This document shows positions 6,468 to 13,889 of a stretch of DNA of 15,903 nucleotides, piece after piece (positions within the stretch are counted from its first letter, which is position 1; every line of letters begins with the position of its first letter). Under the pieces are notes generated by a model that saw nothing but the letters and a program-made list of their open reading frames with translations, ran no database searches and was not told the DNA's origin. The stretch lies in contig FR898495.1 in the NCBI GenBank assembly GCA_000437515.1, forward strand, positions 44,393 through 60,295, given 5' to 3'. Made by a program: the position numbers and the translations under genes. This DNA comes from Acidiphilium sp. CAG:727. Lineage in GTDB: Bacteria > Bacillota > Clostridia > Christensenellales > Borkfalkiaceae.

Positions 6468-8396
6468 TTATTTTCTGGTCGTTTTGTCTCCGACGAAATA
6501 TTTTCCGGTTCCGTATAAGGCGTATTTAATCATGAAGTATATGGGTATGTTAAGCGCGAATATAAACGGTATCAATACGAATGAAGTTACTTCTATTATA
6601 TTGCCGAAATCAACCGACGCAAACAACGCGACGCAAAGAATAATAATCGTAATCTGAAACGTTATAATCAAAGCGATTTCGATTACGTCCTTAAACGAGG
6701 CAAGTTCTTTTGCCGTTTTCGTCTTGTTAATATTATAAATGACGAAGCAAACTACGGGAAACACGGCTGTCGAAAATACCAGAATAAGTTTTGCGGAAGA
6801 CGACCAATTTACGATTTGGGACAAGGTCAAATTCATAATCAGCATTTCAACGAACAAAACCAGATACCATATTATAGATGAATGGAAATTAAGTTTATTG
6901 ACAAAAACTCTGTCACCGTAGTATTTATTGGTGTTATACGAAGCCTTAATCTTGAAACCTTCGCGTTTCGCCATATTGTATAAATCGGAAAAATCGGTAG
7001 AACCCTCGCCGTCATAATAAGTCTGTTGTCTTCTATCGGTTTTTTCGTTCGCAATTTCGGCAGTTTCGTCGTCTGATGGGTACCTTCCGGAAGAAACGTT
7101 TTCTTCATAATATCCGTCGGTTTCCGAACGGGCAGGCGAGTAATCGTCGTCAAAATAACGAGTTTGTTCGTTCCTCTCGGTTCTCTCTTCGGAATTATCG
7201 GTTTCGATCTCGGTCGCGGCGTGTTTTTCTTCTTTTTTCGGGAAAAGCGAAGAAAGTATCGATTTGTATTCACGGCGGTTAGACGTCGTTCCGTCTTCTA
7301 CCGCAAGTAAATCGTCTTCTTCATCGGAGTATTCGTCGTTTGCCGCTTTATCTTCTTGCGCGGTATACTCAAAAGTAGCGTTCGTATCGTTCGCTGTTTG
7401 AGTTTCGCTTGGGTTTTCATCTATGGAAACGTTCGTTTCTTCTACGGTTTCACAAGTAACGTTTTCGGTTTGAGCAATATTTTCTATCGGCTCATTTTCT
7501 TCGATATTATCGTCAAAAATGAATGGTTTTTCGTTATTTTGATCGGCTGTTTCGACTTCGTCTGTAACGTTTATTTCCGGTTCGGTTTCACGGATCGTTT
7601 CATCGTGATTGACGGTTATTTCGACCGTCGGATTAAAATCGGTTTCGTCTTCGACGTAAAGCGAACTATCGGTGATTTCGAACGGATAACTGCGTCTTTC
7701 GTTGATTTTAGCGTTCGGAAGCGCCTTGTTTTCCTGCAACTTACTTACGTTTTCGGAAGTGTTTTTTTCAACAAAGGTTTCGTTATTCGCGTTTTCATTG
7801 TCCGGTTTATCGTTTTCGAAGCCTAATTCGCCGAGAATATCGGATAATTTCGCGTTAATATCCTGTAATAAATCGTCTTCCGACTGCGTTTCGGTTTCGT
7901 TGTGGACTGTAACGCGCGTGTCGTATGCGTCCTCGGGCAAATTTTCGATCGATTTTTCATCGATTTTTTGGTCGTTTTCGGCGGAAAGTACAGGCGATTC
8001 GTAAGGGTTTTCCGACGGAATCGGGAAGTCTTCGGTTCGCATCATGAGGTCATTTTCGGGTTTTTCCTGTACGGTATCGACCAACGTATCGATAACTTCT
8101 TTGGATTCGAGCCACTCTTTACGGTTGTTTTCGACGAGTTTTTCGCCTTTTTCCGTAAGACTGAAATATTTGCGCCTTATGCCGTCCGTTGCGCTCGATC
8201 GATATTCTTTAATAAGGCTTTGTTTTACGAGCCGCTGCATTGCGCTATAAAACGTGCCTTGTTTGACGCTGAACTTGTTATCGGAACGATCTTCGATGTT
8301 TTTACGAATTTCGTTTGAATCTTTATCTCCGTCGACTAAAGATAATAGAATTATCGTATCGATATGACCGCGAATCATATCTCCGTTTAAGTCCAT
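6468..8396 (-). CDS. Membrane-anchored PadR-family regulator with long acidic linker
   Basis: This 642-residue protein has three parts. Residues ~5-85 form a PadR winged helix, with the family pattern RGHIDTIILLSLVDG, GTFYSAMQRLVKQSLI and a GIRRKYFSLTEKG wing. Residues ~105-490 are a low-complexity region rich in Glu, Asp, Asn and Thr, probably disordered. From about 506 there are four membrane segments (about 508-529, 534-556, 571-596, 602-628) and a basic C-terminus (GDKTTRK). Canonical PadR proteins are short soluble dimers of ~110-200 residues, so this architecture is unusual. The ATG at 8396 was chosen over an upstream TTG-type frame start (8453): GGAG lies 7 nt upstream and a near-consensus promoter lies between. 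Targets and signal are unknown; DNA binding from the membrane is inferred. Confidence 0.8.
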   Translation of the reverse strand: MDLNGDMIRGHIDTIILLSLVDGDKDSNEIRKNIEDRSDNKFSVKQGTFYSAMQRLVKQSLIKEYRSSATDGIRRKYFSLTEKGEKLVENNRKEWLESKEVIDTLVDTVQEKPENDLMMRTEDFPIPSENPYESPVLSAENDQKIDEKSIENLPEDAYDTRVTVHNETETQSEDDLLQDINAKLSDILGELGFENDKPDNENANNETFVEKNTSENVSKLQENKALPNAKINERRSYPFEITDSSLYVEDETDFNPTVEITVNHDETIRETEPEINVTDEVETADQNNEKPFIFDDNIEENEPIENIAQTENVTCETVEETNVSIDENPSETQTANDTNATFEYTAQEDKAANDEYSDEEDDLLAVEDGTTSNRREYKSILSSLFPKKEEKHAATEIETDNSEERTERNEQTRYFDDDYSPARSETDGYYEENVSSGRYPSDDETAEIANEKTDRRQQTYYDGEGSTDFSDLYNMAKREGFKIKASYNTNKYYGDRVFVNKLNFHSSIIWYLVLFVEMLIMNLTLSQIVNWSSSAKLILVFSTAVFPVVCFVIYNINKTKTAKELASFKDVIEIALIITFQITIIILCVALFASVDFGNIIEVTSFVLIPFIFALNIPIYFMIKYALYGTGKYFVGDKTTRK

Positions 8397-8424
8397 AAAA
8401 TTTCTCCGAATATTTAATAAATAC

Positions 8425-8453
8425 ATTATACAAAGAATTACGAAAATTGTCAA
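8425..8453 (-). promoter_or_regulatory. Near-perfect sigma-A promoter of the PadR gene
   Basis: On the minus strand, TTGACA (8453-8448) and TATAAT (8430-8425) are separated by exactly 17 bp. Both hexamers match the consensus at every base. The start is expected near 8418, giving a 5' leader of about 22 nt with GGAG before the ATG at 8396. Confidence 0.9.
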
Positions 8454-8556
8454 GGTTTAAGGCAAAATTTGAAGAAAATCATAAAAAATTTGAAAATGCG
8501 CCGTATTATAAGCGATTTTACAAAGTATTGTTTTAGTCAAATTATCAAAAATCAAC

Positions 8557-8594
8557 ATATCATTGCGTAAAACTTGTGTTTTACGCAATGATAT
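8557..8594. repeat. 38-bp perfect inverted repeat, 17-bp arms, 4-bp centre
   Basis: ATATCATTGCGTAAAAC (8557-8573) and its exact reverse complement (8578-8594) flank TTGT. There is no T-run on either side, so it is not a typical terminator. It lies about 113 bp upstream of the recombinase ATG and outside both predicted promoters, so it may act as a DNA site rather than in RNA. Possible roles are an operator, a recombinase binding site or a dispersed palindromic repeat. Function is not assigned. Confidence 0.85.
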
Positions 8595-8671
8595 AAGTAA
8601 AATATCGGGGTTAAAATTTAACTTACCTTTTGCAAAATTTAATTTTCAATCCCGGTTAATTTTAATTTCAT

Positions 8672-8700
8672 TTTACTTTTCTGCCCGATTGTGGTATTAT
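8672..8700 (+). promoter_or_regulatory. Promoter of the tyrosine recombinase-hflX operon
   Basis: TTTACT (8672-8677), a 17-bp spacer and TATTAT (8695-8700), with an upstream TG at 8692-8693 (extended -10), lie six bases before the ATG at 8707. The expected start is the A of that ATG, giving a leaderless transcript. Confidence 0.6.
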
Positions 8701-8706
8701 CTAAGC

Positions 8707-9765
8707 ATGAGCGACAAAAGAAACGATTACTACTTACAACGGAATATTGACTGCGAAGAAAAAATCGAAGCGTTAAGTCTTGAAATGCCCTATTTTTGTT
8801 CCGAATTTTTTTACGGTATCGGCAATAATACTTCGGCTCTTACAAGGTTGAATTACGCGTACGACCTGCGTATATTCTTCGATTATTTGTCGCAAGTTAA
8901 AAAAATTCCCGTAGAAGATATGAAAATTGAGGTTTTAGACGAAGTTACTTCTACGGATATTGAGCGATTTCTGAACTATTTGTCGCATTATAAAATGAAC
9001 GGCAAAGTACTTTCGTGCGATGAAAAAGGTAAAAAACGCAAATTGTCGACCGTAAGAGCGCTATTTCGTTACTTTTTTAATAAAAACGCGATAAAATCCA
9101 ACGTCGCGGCAAAAATCCCTACCCCGAAACTTCACGAAAAAGAAATAATCAGGCTCGAAGGTGACGAAGTCGATAAACTTTTATCTTACGCAGATAGCGA
9201 CGACGCGTTTTCCGGTCGTAAAAACGCCTATCACGAGAAGTTGAAAATCAGAGATTACGCGATTTTGTCTTTGTTTTTAGGAACAGGAATACGTATAAGC
9301 GAGTTGGTGGGACTGAACGTCGACGATTTTGACTTTAACGAAAACAGTTTTGTGGTTACACGAAAAGGCGGAAGCCGTACGATTTTATATTATAACGAAG
9401 AAGTTAAAAATGCTCTTTTGCGTTGGCTCGATTACAGATACGACTTAAAACTCGATAAAAACGAGACTGCCCTTTTCGTTTCGCTTAAAAACAAGCGGAT
9501 TTCCGTAAGGGCCGTCGAAGTTCTGGTAAAAAACTACGCGAAAGAAGTTACTCCGTTGAAAAATATTACTCCGCATAAATTACGTAGTACGTTCGGCACC
9601 GATTTATATCGAAAAACGGGAGATATTTATGCCGTTGCGGACTTTTTGGGGCATAAAGACGTAAATACTACTCGTAAACATTACGCCGCCATCAGTCAGG
9701 ATTCGCGTAAAAGTGCAGTTGAATTCGTAAAACTGAGAAAGGACGAAGATGATAACGACCGATAA
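8707..9765 (+). CDS. Tyrosine recombinase, XerC/XerD-like
   Basis: This 352-residue protein has an N-terminal SAM-like core-binding domain (about residues 28-140) and a C-terminal catalytic domain. The full active-site set is visible: R196 (GTGIRISEL), K220 (TRKGGS), H290 and R293 (HKLRSTF), H316 (LGHKDV) and the nucleophile Y326 (RKHYA). It could resolve chromosome dimers at dif or act at another site. The XerC/XerD assignment is by general likeness only, so no symbol is given. It is somewhat longer than typical XerD (~300 residues). It is not flanked by an excisionase or att-like repeats, so it appears to be a resident gene. hflX overlaps its last 17 bases. ATG 8707 fits the promoter and the family's N-terminus. 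Confidence 0.88.
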   Translation: MSDKRNDYYLQRNIDCEEKIEALSLEMPYFCSEFFYGIGNNTSALTRLNYAYDLRIFFDYLSQVKKIPVEDMKIEVLDEVTSTDIERFLNYLSHYKMNGKVLSCDEKGKKRKLSTVRALFRYFFNKNAIKSNVAAKIPTPKLHEKEIIRLEGDEVDKLLSYADSDDAFSGRKNAYHEKLKIRDYAILSLFLGTGIRISELVGLNVDDFDFNENSFVVTRKGGSRTILYYNEEVKNALLRWLDYRYDLKLDKNETALFVSLKNKRISVRAVEVLVKNYAKEVTPLKNITPHKLRSTFGTDLYRKTGDIYAVADFLGHKDVNTTRKHYAAISQDSRKSAVEFVKLRKDEDDNDR

Positions 9766-10999
9766 ACGAAAAAAAACCGAAAAGGTATTTTTGCTGTTCG
9801 CGTTATACGATAAAACCGATATATCGACCAGAATCGAAGAATTATCGAGTTTAGTTAAAACGGCGGGAGCGGAAGTCGTCGGATCGGAATATCAATTTAT
9901 AAGAGAAGTATGCCCTGCCACTATTTTCGGAAAAGGGAAACTCGAACAATTCAAAACGGAAATTCGGGAGGCAAATGTCGATACGGTTATATTCGACGGT
10001 ACTCTATCGCCTTCAAAAACGCAGAATTTAAGCGATATTTTAGATATTAAAGTTATAGATCGAACTACCCTTATTCTTGATATTTTCGCAATCAACGCAA
10101 CGACGGCGGAAGGCAAATTACAAGTAGAACTTGCTCAGTTGGAATATTTATTGCCGCGCTTAAAGGGGCAAGGAAAAGCCCTATCCCGACTCGGAGGAGG
10201 AATAGGCACGAGGGGACCCGGCGAAACCAGGCTCGAAACCAACAAAAGATATATCAGAAATCGCATCAATTCTCTGAAAAATTCACTTAAAGATCTTGAA
10301 AACCGCCGTAACGCCGTCGGAGAAAGACGGAAGAAAAACGGAGCGATTGTAGTTGCTCTTGCAGGATACACGAACGCCGGCAAATCTACCCTTCTGAATT
10401 TGCTTTCGGGAAGTGATGTAATTGCCGAAGATAAATTATTCGCAACGCTAGACCCCACCGCGCGTAAAGTAAAAATCGGAGATTTCAACGTAATATTCGT
10501 AGATACCGTAGGGTTTATCAGAGATATTCCGACGAGCCTTATCGAGGCGTTCAGATCAACTCTTCAAAGCGTAGAAAACGCGGACGTGGTTTTGAACGTT
10601 TGCGACGTATCATCAAGTAATTTAATCGAACAAGCAGAAGTCGCAAATAACGAAATTATACGTATAAAGCCGACGGCAAATATCATAAAAGTTTATAATA
10701 AGGCAGATAAAATAAGTTATTTTGAATTTTTACCAACTGACGGAATTATAATTTCGGCGAAGCAAAACAAAGGTATAGACGCACTTGTTGCCGCTATAAA
10801 AAAAGAAATCGAGAGCCAATTCGAGCAGATAAAAATTATAGTTCCTCATGAAAAAATCGGCGAATTTTACAAGTTGACGCAATTCCTTGAAAATTATAAA
10901 ATCGATTACGGCGACGACGGCGCGGAAATATCTTTTACGATCAGAAAATCCGTATACCCTAAAATCAGAGAATCGATAAAAAATATCCGCGTAAATTAA
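9749..10999 (+). CDS. hflX: GTPase HflX
   Basis: This 416-residue ribosome-associated GTPase of the Obg-HflX superfamily splits stalled or idle 70S ribosomes under stress. The N-terminal HflX domain (about residues 12-140) is followed by the family-specific glycine-rich segment SRLGGGIGTRGPGET (146-160), a coiled linker, and the G domain: G1 G206-YTNAGKS213, G2 around FATLDPT (231-237), G3 D252-TVG, G4 N317-KAD and G5 S336-AK. Length matches the family. AAAGGA (9738-9743) lies 5 nt before the ATG. It overlaps the recombinase gene by 17 bp and shares its transcript. The Bacillus/E. coli linkage miaA-hfq-hflX is loosened here: miaA is adjacent but convergent, and no hfq is present. Confidence 0.95.
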   Translation: MITTDKRKKTEKVFLLFALYDKTDISTRIEELSSLVKTAGAEVVGSEYQFIREVCPATIFGKGKLEQFKTEIREANVDTVIFDGTLSPSKTQNLSDILDIKVIDRTTLILDIFAINATTAEGKLQVELAQLEYLLPRLKGQGKALSRLGGGIGTRGPGETRLETNKRYIRNRINSLKNSLKDLENRRNAVGERRKKNGAIVVALAGYTNAGKSTLLNLLSGSDVIAEDKLFATLDPTARKVKIGDFNVIFVDTVGFIRDIPTSLIEAFRSTLQSVENADVVLNVCDVSSSNLIEQAEVANNEIIRIKPTANIIKVYNKADKISYFEFLPTDGIIISAKQNKGIDALVAAIKKEIESQFEQIKIIVPHEKIGEFYKLTQFLENYKIDYGDDGAEISFTIRKSVYPKIRESIKNIRVN

Positions 11000-11012
11000 C
11001 GCGGATATTTTT
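10979..11012. terminator. Bidirectional terminator between hflX and miaA
   Basis: A 13-bp stem (AAAAATATCCGCG ending at 10991 with CGCGGATATTTTT from 11000) has its loop across the hflX stop codon, and the next bases are TTAT. The 5' arm is inside the last hflX codons. A-rich and T-rich flanks make it suitable for both the hflX and miaA transcripts. Confidence 0.85.
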
Positions 11013-11022
11013 ATAAGTCGTT

Positions 11023-11937
11023 TTAATTCTTTTCGAGAAATTCGTCTATTTTTTTATATAATTTCGATTCGTCTTCGTCGGTTTCAGCGTCGTACTTATA
11101 CGGATTTATGCGTTTGAAGAACGTTATCTGCCGTTTTGCGTAACGTCTGGAATTCCGTTTAATTTCATCTACGGGTATTTCTTCGCCGTTTATAACAGCT
11201 GGATAAATTTCTTTATATCCTATCCCCTGCATGCATTGATTATCTAACGTAATTCCTTTCGCAATTAAACCTTTTACTTCGTTTACAAGTCCTTTTTTAA
11301 GCATATTATCGACGCGCGAATTTATTCTGTCATAGAGTTTTTCACGAGAAATATCCGGCATAATCGCAAAATAATCGAATCTCGGAATCAATTCGTCTAC
11401 GACGTCGGATTTTTTAATTCCCGTCGAATGGAATATCTCTATCGCGCGAATAACCCGTACGAGATCGTTCGGGTGTAACTTTTTCGCGGTTTGCTCGTCT
11501 ACTTTGCAGAGTTCGTTCCAGACTGCGAGATTGCCTTGTTTTCGTGCGATTTCTTCGTATTTTTTGCGTAAATTCAAGTCGCCTTTAGCATTGCCGTAAC
11601 TCATTTTATAAATCAAAGAGTTGACGTAAAAGCCTGTTCCTCCGCAAATAATCGGCAATTTATCGCGTGATAATATGTCATAGATTATTTTTAACGCCTG
11701 ATTTTCATAGTCGGAAACCGAAAATTCGGCGGTATCATCCGCCACGTTAATCATATAATGCGGAATTCCCTGCATTTCTTTCTCGTCGGGTTTCGCCGAC
11801 CCGATGTTGAGATTTTTATAAATTGCGACAGAATCTGCCGAAATAACTTCGCCGTTATATTTTTTTGCAATATCGACGGCCAAAGCCGTCTTTCCCGATG
11901 CGGTAGGTCCGCAAACGATAAGTATTTTTTCTTTCAT
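11023..11937 (-). CDS. miaA: tRNA dimethylallyltransferase
   Basis: MiaA transfers a dimethylallyl group to A37 of tRNAs that read UNN codons. This 304-residue protein has the P-loop G10-PTASGKT17, the tRNA/DMAPP-binding segment SADSVAIYKNLNIGSAKP (33-50), GGTGFYVNSL, and the C-terminal RRYAKRQITFFKR motif. The ATG at 11937 overlaps the mutL stop as ATGA, a typical translational-coupling arrangement. Starting at 11955 would add six non-family residues (MVQTNS). No strong Shine-Dalgarno is seen. This is the last gene of the mutS-mutL-miaA operon. Confidence 0.94.
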   Translation of the reverse strand: MKEKILIVCGPTASGKTALAVDIAKKYNGEVISADSVAIYKNLNIGSAKPDEKEMQGIPHYMINVADDTAEFSVSDYENQALKIIYDILSRDKLPIICGGTGFYVNSLIYKMSYGNAKGDLNLRKKYEEIARKQGNLAVWNELCKVDEQTAKKLHPNDLVRVIRAIEIFHSTGIKKSDVVDELIPRFDYFAIMPDISREKLYDRINSRVDNMLKKGLVNEVKGLIAKGITLDNQCMQGIGYKEIYPAVINGEEIPVDEIKRNSRRYAKRQITFFKRINPYKYDAETDEDESKLYKKIDEFLEKN

Positions 11938-13889
11938 ACTATTCGTTTGAACCATTTATCGATTTCTGTGCGGGTGATCTTTATAGCGATAGGTCTTCCG
12001 TGAGGACATTTAAGCCCCATATTGCCGTTTAATTTTTCAAGTAATTTGTCGATTTCGGACTGCGAAAGTGTTTTTCCGGATTTTATTGCCGCTTTGCACG
12101 CCTTTTGCGCTATCTTTTCTCTTAAAATATCCGGCATATCGATTTTACGAAGCGACATATCGGAAAGTACGTCTTCGAAGAACGTTTTTATGTCCATACC
12201 GAGCAGATACAGCGGCAATGCGTATACCGCGAATACGCCGTCGTCGTACTCGGCTACGTCTATGCCGATTTTTCTGAAATCCTGAAATCTTGCCGTGATG
12301 AATTCGGATTCTTTATCGTTTACTGGGAAAGTATACGGAAGGAGCAACGTTTGTTCGTCGAGATTACCGCTTATATAGTCCTCGCTGAATTTATCGAAAA
12401 GCAGCCTCTCGTGAGCGGCGTGCTGATCGATAAAGTAGATATCTTCGCCTTTTTCGAGTATCAGATAAGTCGTGAGTACTTGTCCTACCACCCTGAACGG
12501 AGATTCCACGGGAATTTCGGTTTGAGCCTGCGAATTTTCTTTCCGGGCTTCCAATTCTTCGATATATTTTTTATTTTCGGCAAATATATCGTCTATATCG
12601 AGTTTTTTATTTTCATCCGATTTTTCTTTTTCCGTCGGTTCCGCAACGGACATATTTTCAAATAATTTATGAGCGTCGGGAGCAAAATATTTTGCCGCGT
12701 TTTTAAGGTACGGAGGAACGTAAACGGGAGTATCGCTGACCGGTACGGATACGAATTCTTCGGGAGTATCGTCCGTTTTGTTATATTGCGGTTGTTCGGT
12801 CGCTGCGGCAGAAGTCGAAGAAGTATAATCGATTTTTTGCGGATAATCGAGTATCGACTGTTTTTTGAGATAATCGTTGTTTTTTATTATGTTTATCGCT
12901 TCCGCGCTTCCTTCTAAAACCTTTGAAATTACCGAATAAATTGCGCCGTAAACGACGTGGTTGTCGGCAAATCTTACGTCGGCTTTATTCGGGTGAACGT
13001 TTACGTCTACGAACTCGGGATCAACGTCGATTTTAAGAACGTAAAAGGGATACTTACGCTTCATTAAATACGGCGCGTATGCGTTATGGATAGCGGTTTG
13101 CAGCGTTACGTTCTGAACGTATCTGCCGTTGAGAATGATCGTCTGATAGGTTCTGTTAGGTTTTACGAAGTAGTTCTGACCGATAAAACCGCTGATTTTC
13201 AAGCCGTTTTTAACGGTTTCGATTTCCAGACAGTCGCGTATGGTTTCGTATCCGTAAATTCCGATAATCGCTTCGTCGAGAGTTCCGCCCGGGGTATGTA
13301 ATTTTTCTTTCCCGTCGAAAATCAGTCTGAACGAAATTTCGGGATGTGAAAAGACGAGCCTCGTAACAACGTTGGCTATATCCGCTTCTTCGTTTTTCGA
13401 AGGCTTCAGAAACTTTTCCCTTGCAGGAGTATTTTTGAAAAGATCTCTCACTTCGATCTGAGTGCCGTCATCGGACGGAAAAGGTTCGACGTCGGATATA
13501 ACGCCGTAATTCGATTCGATATAATACCCGATTTCGGCGCGCTTTACTTTGGATGTGATTTTCATTGCCGAAACCGATGCGATAGACGCGAGCGCTTCGC
13601 CTCTGAAACCGAGCGTGGCGATTTTATCGAGATCGTCGGCCGTTCTGATTTTACTCGTTGCGTGCGGCATGGTGGCATTGATTAAATCGTCTTTTTCGAT
13701 GCCCGAACCGTCGTCTTTGACGGAAATAAGTTTTTTCCCGCCGTCTTCGAGTTTTATCGTTATATCGGTCGCGCCCGCGTCGATAGAGTTTTCGACCAAT
13801 TCTTTTACGACCGAAAACGGTCTTTCGACCACTTCGCCCGCCGCTATTCGATTGTAAACTTCTTTAGGAAGCAATACGATTTTACTCAT
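11934..13889 (-). CDS. mutL: DNA mismatch repair protein MutL (endonuclease type)
   Basis: This 651-residue protein couples mismatch recognition by MutS to strand incision. The N-terminal GHKL ATPase has E33-N-x2-D (ENSID), DDGSGI (59-64), LGFRGEAL (93-100) and the closing FVDVNVHPNKADVRF (293-307). A ~140-residue linker (about 335-463) is low complexity. The C-terminal dimerisation/endonuclease domain carries D488-Q-H-A-x2-E494-x4-D499, AQKACKAAIK (594-603) and C628-PHGRP633, so zinc-dependent nicking is expected. QTLLLP at 513-518 fits the sliding-clamp binding motif of nicking MutL proteins. The last acidic residue of the first endonuclease motif is Asp rather than the usual Glu. Its first codons overlap mutS by 8 bp (ATGAGTAA). 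Confidence 0.96.
   Translation of the reverse strand: MSKIVLLPKEVYNRIAAGEVVERPFSVVKELVENSIDAGATDITIKLEDGGKKLISVKDDGSGIEKDDLINATMPHATSKIRTADDLDKIATLGFRGEALASIASVSAMKITSKVKRAEIGYYIESNYGVISDVEPFPSDDGTQIEVRDLFKNTPAREKFLKPSKNEEADIANVVTRLVFSHPEISFRLIFDGKEKLHTPGGTLDEAIIGIYGYETIRDCLEIETVKNGLKISGFIGQNYFVKPNRTYQTIILNGRYVQNVTLQTAIHNAYAPYLMKRKYPFYVLKIDVDPEFVDVNVHPNKADVRFADNHVVYGAIYSVISKVLEGSAEAINIIKNNDYLKKQSILDYPQKIDYTSSTSAAATEQPQYNKTDDTPEEFVSVPVSDTPVYVPPYLKNAAKYFAPDAHKLFENMSVAEPTEKEKSDENKKLDIDDIFAENKKYIEELEARKENSQAQTEIPVESPFRVVGQVLTTYLILEKGEDIYFIDQHAAHERLLFDKFSEDYISGNLDEQTLLLPYTFPVNDKESEFITARFQDFRKIGIDVAEYDDGVFAVYALPLYLLGMDIKTFFEDVLSDMSLRKIDMPDILREKIAQKACKAAIKSGKTLSQSEIDKLLEKLNGNMGLKCPHGRPIAIKITRTEIDKWFKRIV

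Larger units (their letters stand above)
8397..8706. other. 310-bp divergent spacer between the PadR and recombinase genes
   Basis: The spacer is AT-rich and shows no convincing gene. From the left it holds the ribosome binding site and promoter of the PadR gene, then about 100 bp of A/T-rich sequence with nothing recognised, a 38-bp perfect palindrome (8557-8594), a shorter dyad GTTAAA-A-TTTAAC (8610-8622), and the recombinase promoter (8672-8700). A reading frame continuous with the recombinase reaches back to 8563 but gives non-native sequence. Confidence 0.7.

Noticed and set aside
7076..8318. Long plus-strand reading frames opposite the PadR gene
   Set aside because: They are antisense shadows of a CpG-rich, low-complexity coding region, with no start signals or family features.
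8480..8530. Possible dif-like site in the divergent spacer (TGCGCC..TATTATAAGCG)
   Set aside because: The likeness to known dif arms is weak and the spacing does not fit; no second arm could be aligned.
8563..8706. 48-codon upstream extension of the recombinase frame
   Set aside because: It starts at a TTG in the palindrome, runs through the promoter and contains no family-like sequence.
12346..12360. A second near-match to the SOS box (minus strand CGAACAAACGTTG)
   Set aside because: It lies inside mutL codons for the clamp-binding motif, differs at one core position and has no promoter nearby, so it is probably coincidental.
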